Assembly: GCF_002940005.1 (NCBI RefSeq)
Contig: NZ_MDEF01000001.1
Length of the DNA stretch: 64,000 nucleotides
Reading direction: 5' to 3' (one strand)
DNA from: Xanthomonas hortorum
GTDB taxonomy: Bacteria; Pseudomonadota; Gammaproteobacteria; Xanthomonadales; Xanthomonadaceae
Below are positions 35,242 through 42,200 of this stretch, in pieces. The notes beneath the pieces are model-generated. The model was not told the origin of the DNA. It saw nothing but the letters and a program-made list of their open reading frames with translations, and ran no database searches. The position numbers and the translations under genes were made by a program. Every line of letters begins with the position of its first letter. Positions within the stretch are counted from its first letter, which is position 1.

Positions 35242-35811
35242 ATGAGCAACGGCGAGTGCCGCCAACAGGACGATCACCGCTCTCCGGAGGAGAAGGCGCG
35301 CGGCCGCCAGGCCTTCGACGACGCGCTGGCCGGCTACCGGAGCGAGCTGTTCGGGTACCTGTGCAGGCGGACCGGCGATCCCGAGACCGCCGCCGATCTC
35401 ACCCAGGAGACATTCTCGCGGATGATGCATTACCGCGAGGCCCCCCGCATCGAGAATCTCCAGATCCTGATGTACCGCGTCGCCAACAACCTGGTGCTCG
35501 AACACCAGCGCGCCAACCATCGCCACCGCGCGGCGCATCACGTCTCGCTCAGCCACGCCGGCCCCCTGCACACGGACGCGCCGCCGGTGGAGGACATCGC
35601 CGATGCGCGACAGGCCATCGACCTGCTGCTCAAGCACACCATCGCCCAGCTGCCGCCCAAGTGCCGGCGGGCCTTCCGGCTCAGCCGGGTCGATGGGCTG
35701 ACCTATCCCCAGGTGGCGGCCAGGATGGGCATCTCGGTGAAGATGGTCGAGAAGCACATCACCCGGGCCCTGCTGGCCTGCCGGGCGGCCGTCGGGGATC
35801 GTGATCTCTGA
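35242..35811 (+). CDS. FecI-type ECF RNA polymerase sigma factor
   Basis: 189-residue sigma-70-family ECF factor. Region 2: AFDDALAGYRSELFGYLCRRTGDPETAADLTQETFSRMM and ILMYRVANNLVLEHQR. Region 4: LPPKCRRAFRLSRVDGLTYPQVAARMGISVKMVEKHITRALLACR, a helix-turn-helix typical of the FecI group. An upstream ATG at 35230 is also possible; neither has a strong ribosome site. It sits between two FecR genes, the downstream one starting 174 bp later, and has the conserved promoter motif upstream, suggesting autoregulation. Expected targets are the TonB receptor and perhaps the lasso genes. Confidence 0.9.
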   Translation: MSNGECRQQDDHRSPEEKARGRQAFDDALAGYRSELFGYLCRRTGDPETAADLTQETFSRMMHYREAPRIENLQILMYRVANNLVLEHQRANHRHRAAHHVSLSHAGPLHTDAPPVEDIADARQAIDLLLKHTIAQLPPKCRRAFRLSRVDGLTYPQVAARMGISVKMVEKHITRALLACRAAVGDRDL

Positions 35812-35922
35812 CGGGCGCGCAGGGCGCGCGGCACGCTCCCCGCCGGCCGGCCCCCGGCGTGATCGCAGGTGCGCCCGGGGCGGGTGGCGCGCGGGTCCGG
35901 CCGCGAGATGCGCCTTCGTCTG

Positions 35923-36939
35923 GATGGCGGTAGCATCGCCCGATCGGATGCGCGAAATCGGACTTCCCACAGGGCCCCCGCCGCCATGACCGACGACTCG
36001 GACCGCATTGCCCAGCAGGCCGCCGCGTACCTGGCGCGCAGCCGCGACGAGACGCCGGCCCAGCGCCAGGAACGCGAGGCCTGGCTGGCCGCGGACGCCC
36101 GGCATGCGCGCGAGTACGAGCGGCTGCGGCGGGTCGAGGATCGCATGGCCGGGCTGATGGGCGACGATCCCGATCTGCAGGCGCTGGACGCCAAGGACAT
36201 CGAGGCGCTGGTGCGCGCGCGCCGGATGCGTCGCGGCTGCGGGCTGTGGGCAGCGGCGATCCTCGTGCTGTCCCTGGTCGGGACGTACGCCCTCACGTCG
36301 TTCCCGGTTGCGCCGGCGCCGCTGAGCTACGCCACGGCCGTGGGCGAACGTCGGACGGAAGCCCTGGCCGACGGCACGCGCATGGTGCTCAACACCGACT
36401 CCGCGCTGGAGGTCCGCTACACGCGCGCCCGGCGCGGGATCCGGCTGGAGCGCGGCGAGGTCCAGTTCGAGGTCGCGCGCGACAGCGCTCGGCCGTTCGT
36501 GGTGCGCCTCGGCGAAGCGACCGTCACGGCGGTGGGCACGCGCTTCCAGGTCCGGCACGAGGCAGGCGAGTCCGTCGTCACCCTGCTGCAAGGGGCCGTG
36601 GACGTGGCCCAGGGGCCGGCCCGGCGATCGCTTCGGCCGAACGAGCAGGCGCGGCTTTCCAGCGCCGGCATCGCGGTGCGGACGATCGATCCCGCGCGGG
36701 CCGATGGCTGGCTGGACGGCTGGCTGCGGTTCCACGGCACGCCGCTGGCGGAGGTCGTGGCCGAGACCAACCGCTACGCCGCGCGCAAGCTGCGGCTGGC
36801 CGACCCGGCGGTCGCCGGTCTGGAGCTGAGCGGCAACTTCCACGCCGGCGACAGCGCATCCGTCGCTTCGGCCGTCGAACTGATGCTGCCCGTCCGCGCC
36901 GACGACACCGGCACCGACATCGTGCTGCGGGCGCGATAG
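35923..36939 (+). repeat. Direct repeat, copy 2 (FecR gene plus ~60 bp upstream)
   Basis: Second copy of the repeat at 33849-34863. The copies flank the sigma-factor gene, so the arrangement is FecR-FecI-FecR in the same orientation; recombination between them could delete or amplify the sigma gene. Confidence 0.85.
35986..36939 (+). CDS. FecR-family sigma regulator, copy 2
   Basis: 317 residues, same architecture as copy 1: DUF4880-like N terminus, transmembrane segment (WAAAILVLSLVGTYALTSFPV), FecR domain and DUF4974/STN-like C terminus. The most different stretch is in the FecR domain (VRHEAGESVV here, VRRSEDASVV in copy 1) and ahead of WLDGWLRF. It follows the sigma gene in the normal FecI-FecR order and is therefore the likeliest cognate regulator. 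The ribosome site is weaker than that of copy 1. In the classical arrangement a TonB receptor would follow directly; here a toxin-antitoxin pair and a DUF5677 gene intervene. Confidence 0.9.
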   Translation: MTDDSDRIAQQAAAYLARSRDETPAQRQEREAWLAADARHAREYERLRRVEDRMAGLMGDDPDLQALDAKDIEALVRARRMRRGCGLWAAAILVLSLVGTYALTSFPVAPAPLSYATAVGERRTEALADGTRMVLNTDSALEVRYTRARRGIRLERGEVQFEVARDSARPFVVRLGEATVTAVGTRFQVRHEAGESVVTLLQGAVDVAQGPARRSLRPNEQARLSSAGIAVRTIDPARADGWLDGWLRFHGTPLAEVVAETNRYAARKLRLADPAVAGLELSGNFHAGDSASVASAVELMLPVRADDTGTDIVLRAR

Positions 36940-37030
36940 GCGCGGACGGCACCGGAAGCGGGGCCGCGGCGCGCTCGGCGGCGCGGGCCGCCTCCCCGCC
37001 AGGGCCGACCGGCGGCCTGGGCGGGCTGGT

Positions 37031-37067
37031 TGTCATAGTTGACATAAGAGACAAGAGAGACTAGGAT
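37031..37067 (+). promoter_or_regulatory. Sigma-70 promoter with overlapping inverted-repeat operator for the toxin-antitoxin operon
   Basis: TTGACA at 37039-37044, a 17-bp spacer, then TAGGAT at 37062-37067: a near-consensus promoter. The -35 box lies inside the inverted repeat TGTCA-TAGT-TGACA (37031-37044), a good site for autorepression by the antitoxin. The antitoxin ATG is 37 bp downstream of the -10 box. Confidence 0.7.
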
Positions 37068-37103
37068 CGGGTCCACCAAGGCGCCTCTCGCCGGAGTCCC
37101 CCA

Positions 37104-37736
37104 ATGCCCAAGACCCTGGAATTCATTGCCGATCACCTGCGCCGGGTCACGGTGGAGGATGTGGGCCGGTTCTCCAAGACCGTCGTGATCCGCGATGCCC
37201 GCGCGTTCGCGGACCAGCTGCAGGCGTTCGTGCAGGAGCGCGTCGAGGCGGTGGAACTGCCGGCATCCCTGGACGCGCCGCCGGAGCCGGAGACGGTGGG
37301 GCAGACCCTGGCGCGCAAGGCGGCCGCGCTGCGCGCCGGCACGCGCTGGGCGCCGAGCGAGACGGACATCCAGCGCGGCCGCGCCCTGCTGCTGGACGCG
37401 TTCGGGCAGCCGCACAACCTGACCGTGCCCGAGTTCGCCCGGCTGGCGCACAAGTCCCGCCAGCAGATCTACAAGGACATCGAGGCAGGGCGGTTGCTGG
37501 CGCTGCGGCTGGGACCGCGCGGGCAGCGGCTGCCCGACTGGCAGCTCGACCCGGCCAGGCAGGCGCTGACGCAGGCCGTCGTGCAGCACGCGGCCGGCAT
37601 CGACGCCTGGACGCTGTACCGGGCCCTGTCCGACCCGCTGGAAAGCCTGGACGGGCGCTCGCCGGTCGCCGCGGTGACGGCCGACACGGTCGATGCGGTG
37701 GCCAGGGCGGTCTTCAACGTGCTCGGCGTCCACTGA
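37104..37736 (+). CDS. Antitoxin of a RES-type toxin-antitoxin system (Xre/MbcA/ParS-like)
   Basis: 210-residue protein paired with the RES-domain gene 13 bp downstream. The middle carries a DNA-binding helix-turn-helix (LTVPEFARLAHKSRQQIYKDIEAGRLLALRL). The C-terminal 40 residues (IDAWTLYRALSDPLESLDGRSPVAAV...DAVARAVFNVLGVH) fit the MbcA/ParS toxin-binding domain that plugs the RES active site. A GGAG ribosome site precedes the ATG. Longer than usual Xre antitoxins (about 150), with an extra N-terminal ~70 residues. Confidence 0.78.
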   Translation: MPKTLEFIADHLRRVTVEDVGRFSKTVVIRDARAFADQLQAFVQERVEAVELPASLDAPPEPETVGQTLARKAAALRAGTRWAPSETDIQRGRALLLDAFGQPHNLTVPEFARLAHKSRQQIYKDIEAGRLLALRLGPRGQRLPDWQLDPARQALTQAVVQHAAGIDAWTLYRALSDPLESLDGRSPVAAVTADTVDAVARAVFNVLGVH

Positions 37737-37749
37737 GGGCGCCGGGCGC

Positions 37750-38400
37750 GTGGGCATCGAGCTGCCGGCGACCCGGATCGTCACGGGGGCACTGCTCCAG
37801 CACGTGAGCCGGGTCGGTTACCGCGGTGCGCCGCTGTACTTCGGCCGCGACGGCACCAACCGCTACGACGCCCCGCGGCAGGACTACGGCGTGCTGTACC
37901 TGGGCCGGGACCTGCCCACGGCGCTGATGGAGTCCGTGTTCCACAAGCACCAGTGGGACCGGGACGCCAGGCGCTCGATCGCGCTGGCCGAGGTCGAGCG
38001 CCGCCTGGTGCGCGCGGTCGGCGTGCTGGCCGACCTGCACCTGGCCGACCTCACCGCCGACGGCGTCATGGCGGGCTACTTCGGCCTGAACCTGGAGCAG
38101 CTGGCGAGCCGCGTCTACACCCACACGCAGCGCGTCTCCGGCCAGGTCCACGCGCTGCGCGAGGCGGACAACGCGTTCCGGTTCGACGGCGTGCTCTATC
38201 CCTCGCGCAACAACTACCCGGCCGCGAGCATCGCCCTGTTCGACCGGGCGCAGGCGAAGGTCGAGGTGATCGACGACATCGATCTTCCCGACCATGCCGG
38301 CTGGGGGGCCTTCGTCGAGCACTACCAGATCGGCATCGAACCCGATCCCGAAGCAGAGCCGGATCCGGAGCCGGAGCAAGACGGCCCCGCCGACGCCTGA
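37750..38400 (+). CDS. RES-domain toxin (NAD-targeting family)
   Basis: 216-residue protein beginning at GTG. RES-domain features: GYRGAPLYFGRDGTNRYDAPRQDYGVLYLGRDLPTALMESVFH, containing the Arg, Tyr and Glu positions of the family, then LHLADLTADGV and the C-terminal FDGVLYPSRNNYPAASIALFDRAQAKVEVI with the conserved Ser/Asn segment. Family members degrade NAD+ or ADP-ribosylate targets and are held inactive by the MbcA-like antitoxin encoded just upstream. It ends in an acidic Pro/Glu-rich tail and converges on a DUF5677 gene. Likely stabilises the element. Confidence 0.85.
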   Translation: MGIELPATRIVTGALLQHVSRVGYRGAPLYFGRDGTNRYDAPRQDYGVLYLGRDLPTALMESVFHKHQWDRDARRSIALAEVERRLVRAVGVLADLHLADLTADGVMAGYFGLNLEQLASRVYTHTQRVSGQVHALREADNAFRFDGVLYPSRNNYPAASIALFDRAQAKVEVIDDIDLPDHAGWGAFVEHYQIGIEPDPEAEPDPEPEQDGPADA

Positions 38401-38423
38401 CGCCGCCGTCATCGGTGGCCGCG

Positions 38424-39266
38424 CTACTCCCTGGGCGCGGCGCCGAGCGCCGCCTCGGCCCTGGCCGTGTGGCACTGGTCGAAGCGCCGGTACAGTTCGG
38501 CGATGTCGTCCGCCACGTCCACGGACAGGATGTTCGCCAGGCTCTGGATGCCCACGAACACGTACTTGCACGCGTCGAGGATCAGGTCGTCGAGGTCCGC
38601 ATCTTCCGGGCCGATCCGGATGCGCTGGAGGTGCTCGCCCTCGGCCACCATCAGGCGAGCGAGCGACTTCGGCGAGAAGTGCAGCGCCTCGGACGCCATG
38701 ACGAATCGGCCGAGCAGCAGGTGCGCCACGCCGCCGGTCTGCGCCCAGTCGAACGTCTTGACCTCGCGTGCGTTGCGACCGTGCGTGTTCCGGAACGCGT
38801 CCAGGTCGGCCTGCGCCGCCCGGATCGCCTCCTCGACCTCGTCGTCGGGCGGATCCCGCGGCGTCTCCGGCCCCCAGTCGCTGCGGAAGCTCAGGACATC
38901 GCCGAGCAGCTTCTTCCGGTTCAGGACGTCCTGGACGAGATAGTCGTGGATCAGCTCGGGTTTCTTCTCGATCGCGGTGATGCGCGCCAGCGCTTCCATG
39001 AGGCTGCGCTGGTGGCCCAGCGCTTCGGTATAGAAGCCGTTGACCGCGAGCAGGCACAGGGACCGCAGACCGGAAATCTGCCGGATGAGCAGGCAGGCCG
39101 GGACCACGTGGAGCGGATCGTCCGCATCGACCTCCAGGCCGGCGATGAAGCGTTCGCCCGTCGTGGCGAGCGTGCGCGCGATGTCGAGCGACCCGGCGTG
39201 GCGGGCGAGCATCCGCGCGACGCAGCGGTCGCGGCCGTTGACCGGGTCTCGATGGGGCTCGCACAT
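38424..39266 (-). CDS. DUF5677 family protein
   Basis: 280-residue, alpha-helical soluble protein. The segment LLAVNGFYTEALGHQRSLMEALARITAIEKKPELIHDYL is typical of DUF5677, a family scattered in genomic islands, some members near defence genes, with no established activity. It reads against the neighbouring genes: convergent with the RES toxin (23 bp between stops) and divergent from the TonB receptor (276 bp between starts, containing the ECF promoter motif on the other strand). Confidence 0.75.
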   Translation of the reverse strand: MCEPHRDPVNGRDRCVARMLARHAGSLDIARTLATTGERFIAGLEVDADDPLHVVPACLLIRQISGLRSLCLLAVNGFYTEALGHQRSLMEALARITAIEKKPELIHDYLVQDVLNRKKLLGDVLSFRSDWGPETPRDPPDDEVEEAIRAAQADLDAFRNTHGRNAREVKTFDWAQTGGVAHLLLGRFVMASEALHFSPKSLARLMVAEGEHLQRIRIGPEDADLDDLILDACKYVFVGIQSLANILSVDVADDIAELYRRFDQCHTARAEAALGAAPRE

Positions 39267-39456
39267 GCCTTGGACTCCTTCGCCGTCGCGGTGGCGGGAC
39301 GCCCGGCGTCGGGAACGGGCCGCCCTGCCGCCGGGACAGCTTAGCGCTCGGCGGGCGGGCGCTCCATCGGCCCGACCGCGCGTCGAATCGCCCCGCGCCG
39401 CCGCAGCTGGCACGCCGTGCATGGCCCCGGTCGCGCTGAACGAACGGCCACGTGGG

Positions 39457-39489
39457 GTAGGGGGTTGTCGCCCGCCGTCATGAGTGCTC
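39457..39489 (+). promoter_or_regulatory. Candidate ECF-sigma promoter upstream of the TonB receptor gene
   Basis: GTAGGGGGTT and CGTCATGAGTGCTC with the CGTC core at 39476-39479, the same boxes and spacing as at 34999-35031. Starts about 86 bp before the receptor ATG. Two matches of this length within 4.5 kb, each upstream of a gene of the same signalling module, argue for a sigma-specific promoter. Confidence 0.7.
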
Positions 39490-39542
39490 CGAGGGGCGCA
39501 CGCGGCAATCGTGCCGCGCGCCACGCACGATGGGGACGCGCG

Positions 39543-42191
39543 ATGGGCAGTGGCACAAACCGGTTCGGGCATTTCGGCGAGACCTTGGCATGGGCCACCC
39601 TGGCGGCGGCCATCGCCGCCGGCCTGCCCATGCACACCGCGGCGGCGCAGACGGCGCCGGTGGCGGGGGAAGCCGCCGATTTCAACATCGCGGCCGGCGA
39701 GTTGGCCGGCGCGCTGGACCGGTTCAGCACCCAGTCGGGCATCCAGATCGTCTATCAGCGCGAACTCGTCCAGGGCCGGCAATCACCGGCGCTGGCCGGC
39801 CGCATGACCTGGCGCGAGGCGCTGGGCACGCTGCTGCAGGGCAGTGGTCTGGAGTTTCAGCAGGTCAGCGACGCGACCATGCTCATCCGGCGGGCGGAGA
39901 GTTCTTCCAGCCCGGCGGTCGCAAGCCCGAGTGCTGCGCCACAGGTTGCCGTGGCGCGCCAGGAGCCGGCGACGGAACTGGAGCGGATCATGGTCACCGG
40001 CACGCGCATTCGTGGCGGGAGTACGCCGTCGCCAGTGATCACGATCGGGCAGGAGCGAATCCAGGAGGAAGGTTTTAGCGACCTTGGCGAGGTGATCAGA
40101 AGCATTCCGCAAAACTTCAGCGGCGGGCAGAACCCAGCGGTCATGACCGCGACGAGCTCCGGCAATGTCTACAACCAGAACTCCACGGGCGGCGCCAGTC
40201 TCAACCTGCGCGGCATCGGTGCGGATGCCACGCTGACGTTGCTCAACGGTCGCCGTATGTCCTATGGCGGCTTTGGACAGACGGTGGACATCAGCGCAAT
40301 TCCGGTCGAGGCCGTCGAACGCATCGAGATCGTCGCGGATGGTGCCTCGGCCATCTATGGCTCCGACGCAGTGGGCGGCGTCGGCAACGTGATCCTCAAG
40401 CGCGACTTCGACGGCCTGACGGTGGGCGCCCGTTACGGCGACTCCAGTAATGGCGGGCTGGCCACCCACGAGTACTCCGCTACCGCTGGCACCACCTGGG
40501 CCAGCGGCGGACTGATCGCGACCTACAAGGATGTCTCTGTCGATTCGATTCACGCTAGTCAGCGCGACTACACTGAACACATGGGTGCGCCCTTTGTGCT
40601 GTACCCGGGAAGCGAGCTTCAAAGCGGTCTGCTCAGTGCTCATCAATCACTGGGCGATACCGTCGAACTGCGTGTAGATGCGCTCAGGACTGAGCGCGAG
40701 CTAGAGAGCTGGTATCAGATTTTTTCGGGCGGCTACTATGACAATCAGATTGAAACCACGACTACATTGGTAGCGCCCAGCGCCGATCTCTTTCTGCTTG
40801 GCGACTGGTCCATCTCCGTAGGAGGCGCTTGGGGCAAAGACGAAAACATCACCAATGCTTCAAGTGTGACTACCGCTACAGGTGCCTCTGTACTCAGCGC
40901 ACACTGGTGCTATTGCAACGAGAGCCGCTCATATGAAGTTGGCGCGGAAGGCCCCCTGTTCGGGCTACGTGGCGGCGACGCGCGGTTGGCAGTTGGCGCG
41001 GGCTACAGAACGAACGACTTCCTGAATCAGAGTTTTCTGACCGGGAGTCGAGCGCACGGTGCCGAGAGCAGCCGCTCCGCCTATGCCGAGCTGAGTCTTC
41101 CGCTGATCTCGCCCGACTTGAATGTTGCCGGCGTGCGGCGACTGGCCCTGACCGCCGCTGCCCGTGCCGAGGACTACGACAGCTTCGGCGGCGTCACCAC
41201 GCCGAAGTTTGGTGTGATCTACGATCCAAGTGCCGACTTCACGTTAAAGGCCTCTTGGGGCCGATCCTTCAAGGCGCCTATGCTGAGCGAGCGATATGGG
41301 AATCAGTATGCGTATCTGCTGCCGCCAAGCATGCTCGGTGGCGTCGGCTATCCCGACGATGCCACGGTGCTAATGTCCTGGGGCAGCAATCGCGACCTCA
41401 ATCCAGAGCGCGCCCGAACGGTTACTGCATCGCTGGCCTTTCATCCCGATACGTTGCCGGGTCTTGAGGCTGAGCTGACTTGGTTCGACATCGACTACAG
41501 CGAGCGAGTGATACAGCCACTCCGCGTTTTCGCACAGGCTCTGACCAATCCCGCATTCGCTGAGTTCATTAATTTTTCGCCAACGGTTGAAGAACAAGCG
41601 GAGCTTATCGCGACCTACTCCTACGGGTTCTACAATCAGACCGGGTCGGAATACGACCCGGCCAATGTCGCGGTAATCGCGTACGGCCAGCTCACCAACG
41701 CGATGCGGCAGCGGATCAAAGGGGTCGATCTGTCGAGTTCGTATCGATTCGACTTAGGGAACGGTGCGCTGATGCTGCGAGGTACGGCCAGTTGGCTGGA
41801 CAGCGCTCAGCAGTACAGCGCGGGTCAAAGTGCCTTTGATCTGGCGGGTACGATCTTCTACCCAGCGAAGTTCAACAGCCGGATCGGTGTGGTTTACGCC
41901 GAAGGTGGTTTCACCGCTTCGGCTTTCGCCAACCACACCGATGGTGTGACTGATCGTGTGGCGGAGCAGAAGACGGCATCGTTCACCACCTTCGATGCGA
42001 CGCTGCGCTATGAGATCGGTGGCCGTCGCGGTGCATTGTCGGGATTGGGATTCGCGCTCTCGGCCCAGAACCTGTTCGATCGGGCGCCGCCCTTGTATTC
42101 CCCCATAGCGATCACCGATGTGCCTTACGATTCGACCAACTACTCGGCGATTGGGCGCTTCCTGAGTGCCTCTGTCTCCAAGTCCTGGTGA
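39543..42191 (+). CDS. TonB-dependent receptor with N-terminal STN signalling domain (lasso-cluster receptor)
   Basis: 882-residue outer-membrane receptor. Signal peptide to about residue 36 (...MHTAAAQ), then an STN (secretin/TonB N-terminal) domain at ~46-117 (FNIAAGELAGALDRFSTQSGIQIVYQ...), a TonB-box-like VTGTRI, the plug domain (~145-290: GASLNLRGIGADATLTLLNGRRM, AVERIEIVADGASAIYGSDAVGGVGNVIL) and a barrel ending in KSW. STN domains mark transducers that talk to FecR/FecI, which are encoded ~3 kb upstream. Isopeptidase follows after 9 bp, so the natural ligand is inferred to be the cluster's lasso peptide. The barrel-coding part (from ~40.5 kb) is visibly less GC-rich than the N-terminal part. 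Confidence 0.92.
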   Translation: MGSGTNRFGHFGETLAWATLAAAIAAGLPMHTAAAQTAPVAGEAADFNIAAGELAGALDRFSTQSGIQIVYQRELVQGRQSPALAGRMTWREALGTLLQGSGLEFQQVSDATMLIRRAESSSSPAVASPSAAPQVAVARQEPATELERIMVTGTRIRGGSTPSPVITIGQERIQEEGFSDLGEVIRSIPQNFSGGQNPAVMTATSSGNVYNQNSTGGASLNLRGIGADATLTLLNGRRMSYGGFGQTVDISAIPVEAVERIEIVADGASAIYGSDAVGGVGNVILKRDFDGLTVGARYGDSSNGGLATHEYSATAGTTWASGGLIATYKDVSVDSIHASQRDYTEHMGAPFVLYPGSELQSGLLSAHQSLGDTVELRVDALRTERELESWYQIFSGGYYDNQIETTTTLVAPSADLFLLGDWSISVGGAWGKDENITNASSVTTATGASVLSAHWCYCNESRSYEVGAEGPLFGLRGGDARLAVGAGYRTNDFLNQSFLTGSRAHGAESSRSAYAELSLPLISPDLNVAGVRRLALTAAARAEDYDSFGGVTTPKFGVIYDPSADFTLKASWGRSFKAPMLSERYGNQYAYLLPPSMLGGVGYPDDATVLMSWGSNRDLNPERARTVTASLAFHPDTLPGLEAELTWFDIDYSERVIQPLRVFAQALTNPAFAEFINFSPTVEEQAELIATYSYGFYNQTGSEYDPANVAVIAYGQLTNAMRQRIKGVDLSSSYRFDLGNGALMLRGTASWLDSAQQYSAGQSAFDLAGTIFYPAKFNSRIGVVYAEGGFTASAFANHTDGVTDRVAEQKTASFTTFDATLRYEIGGRRGALSGLGFALSAQNLFDRAPPLYSPIAITDVPYDSTNYSAIGRFLSASVSKSW

Positions 42192-42200
42192 CGGCGCCCT

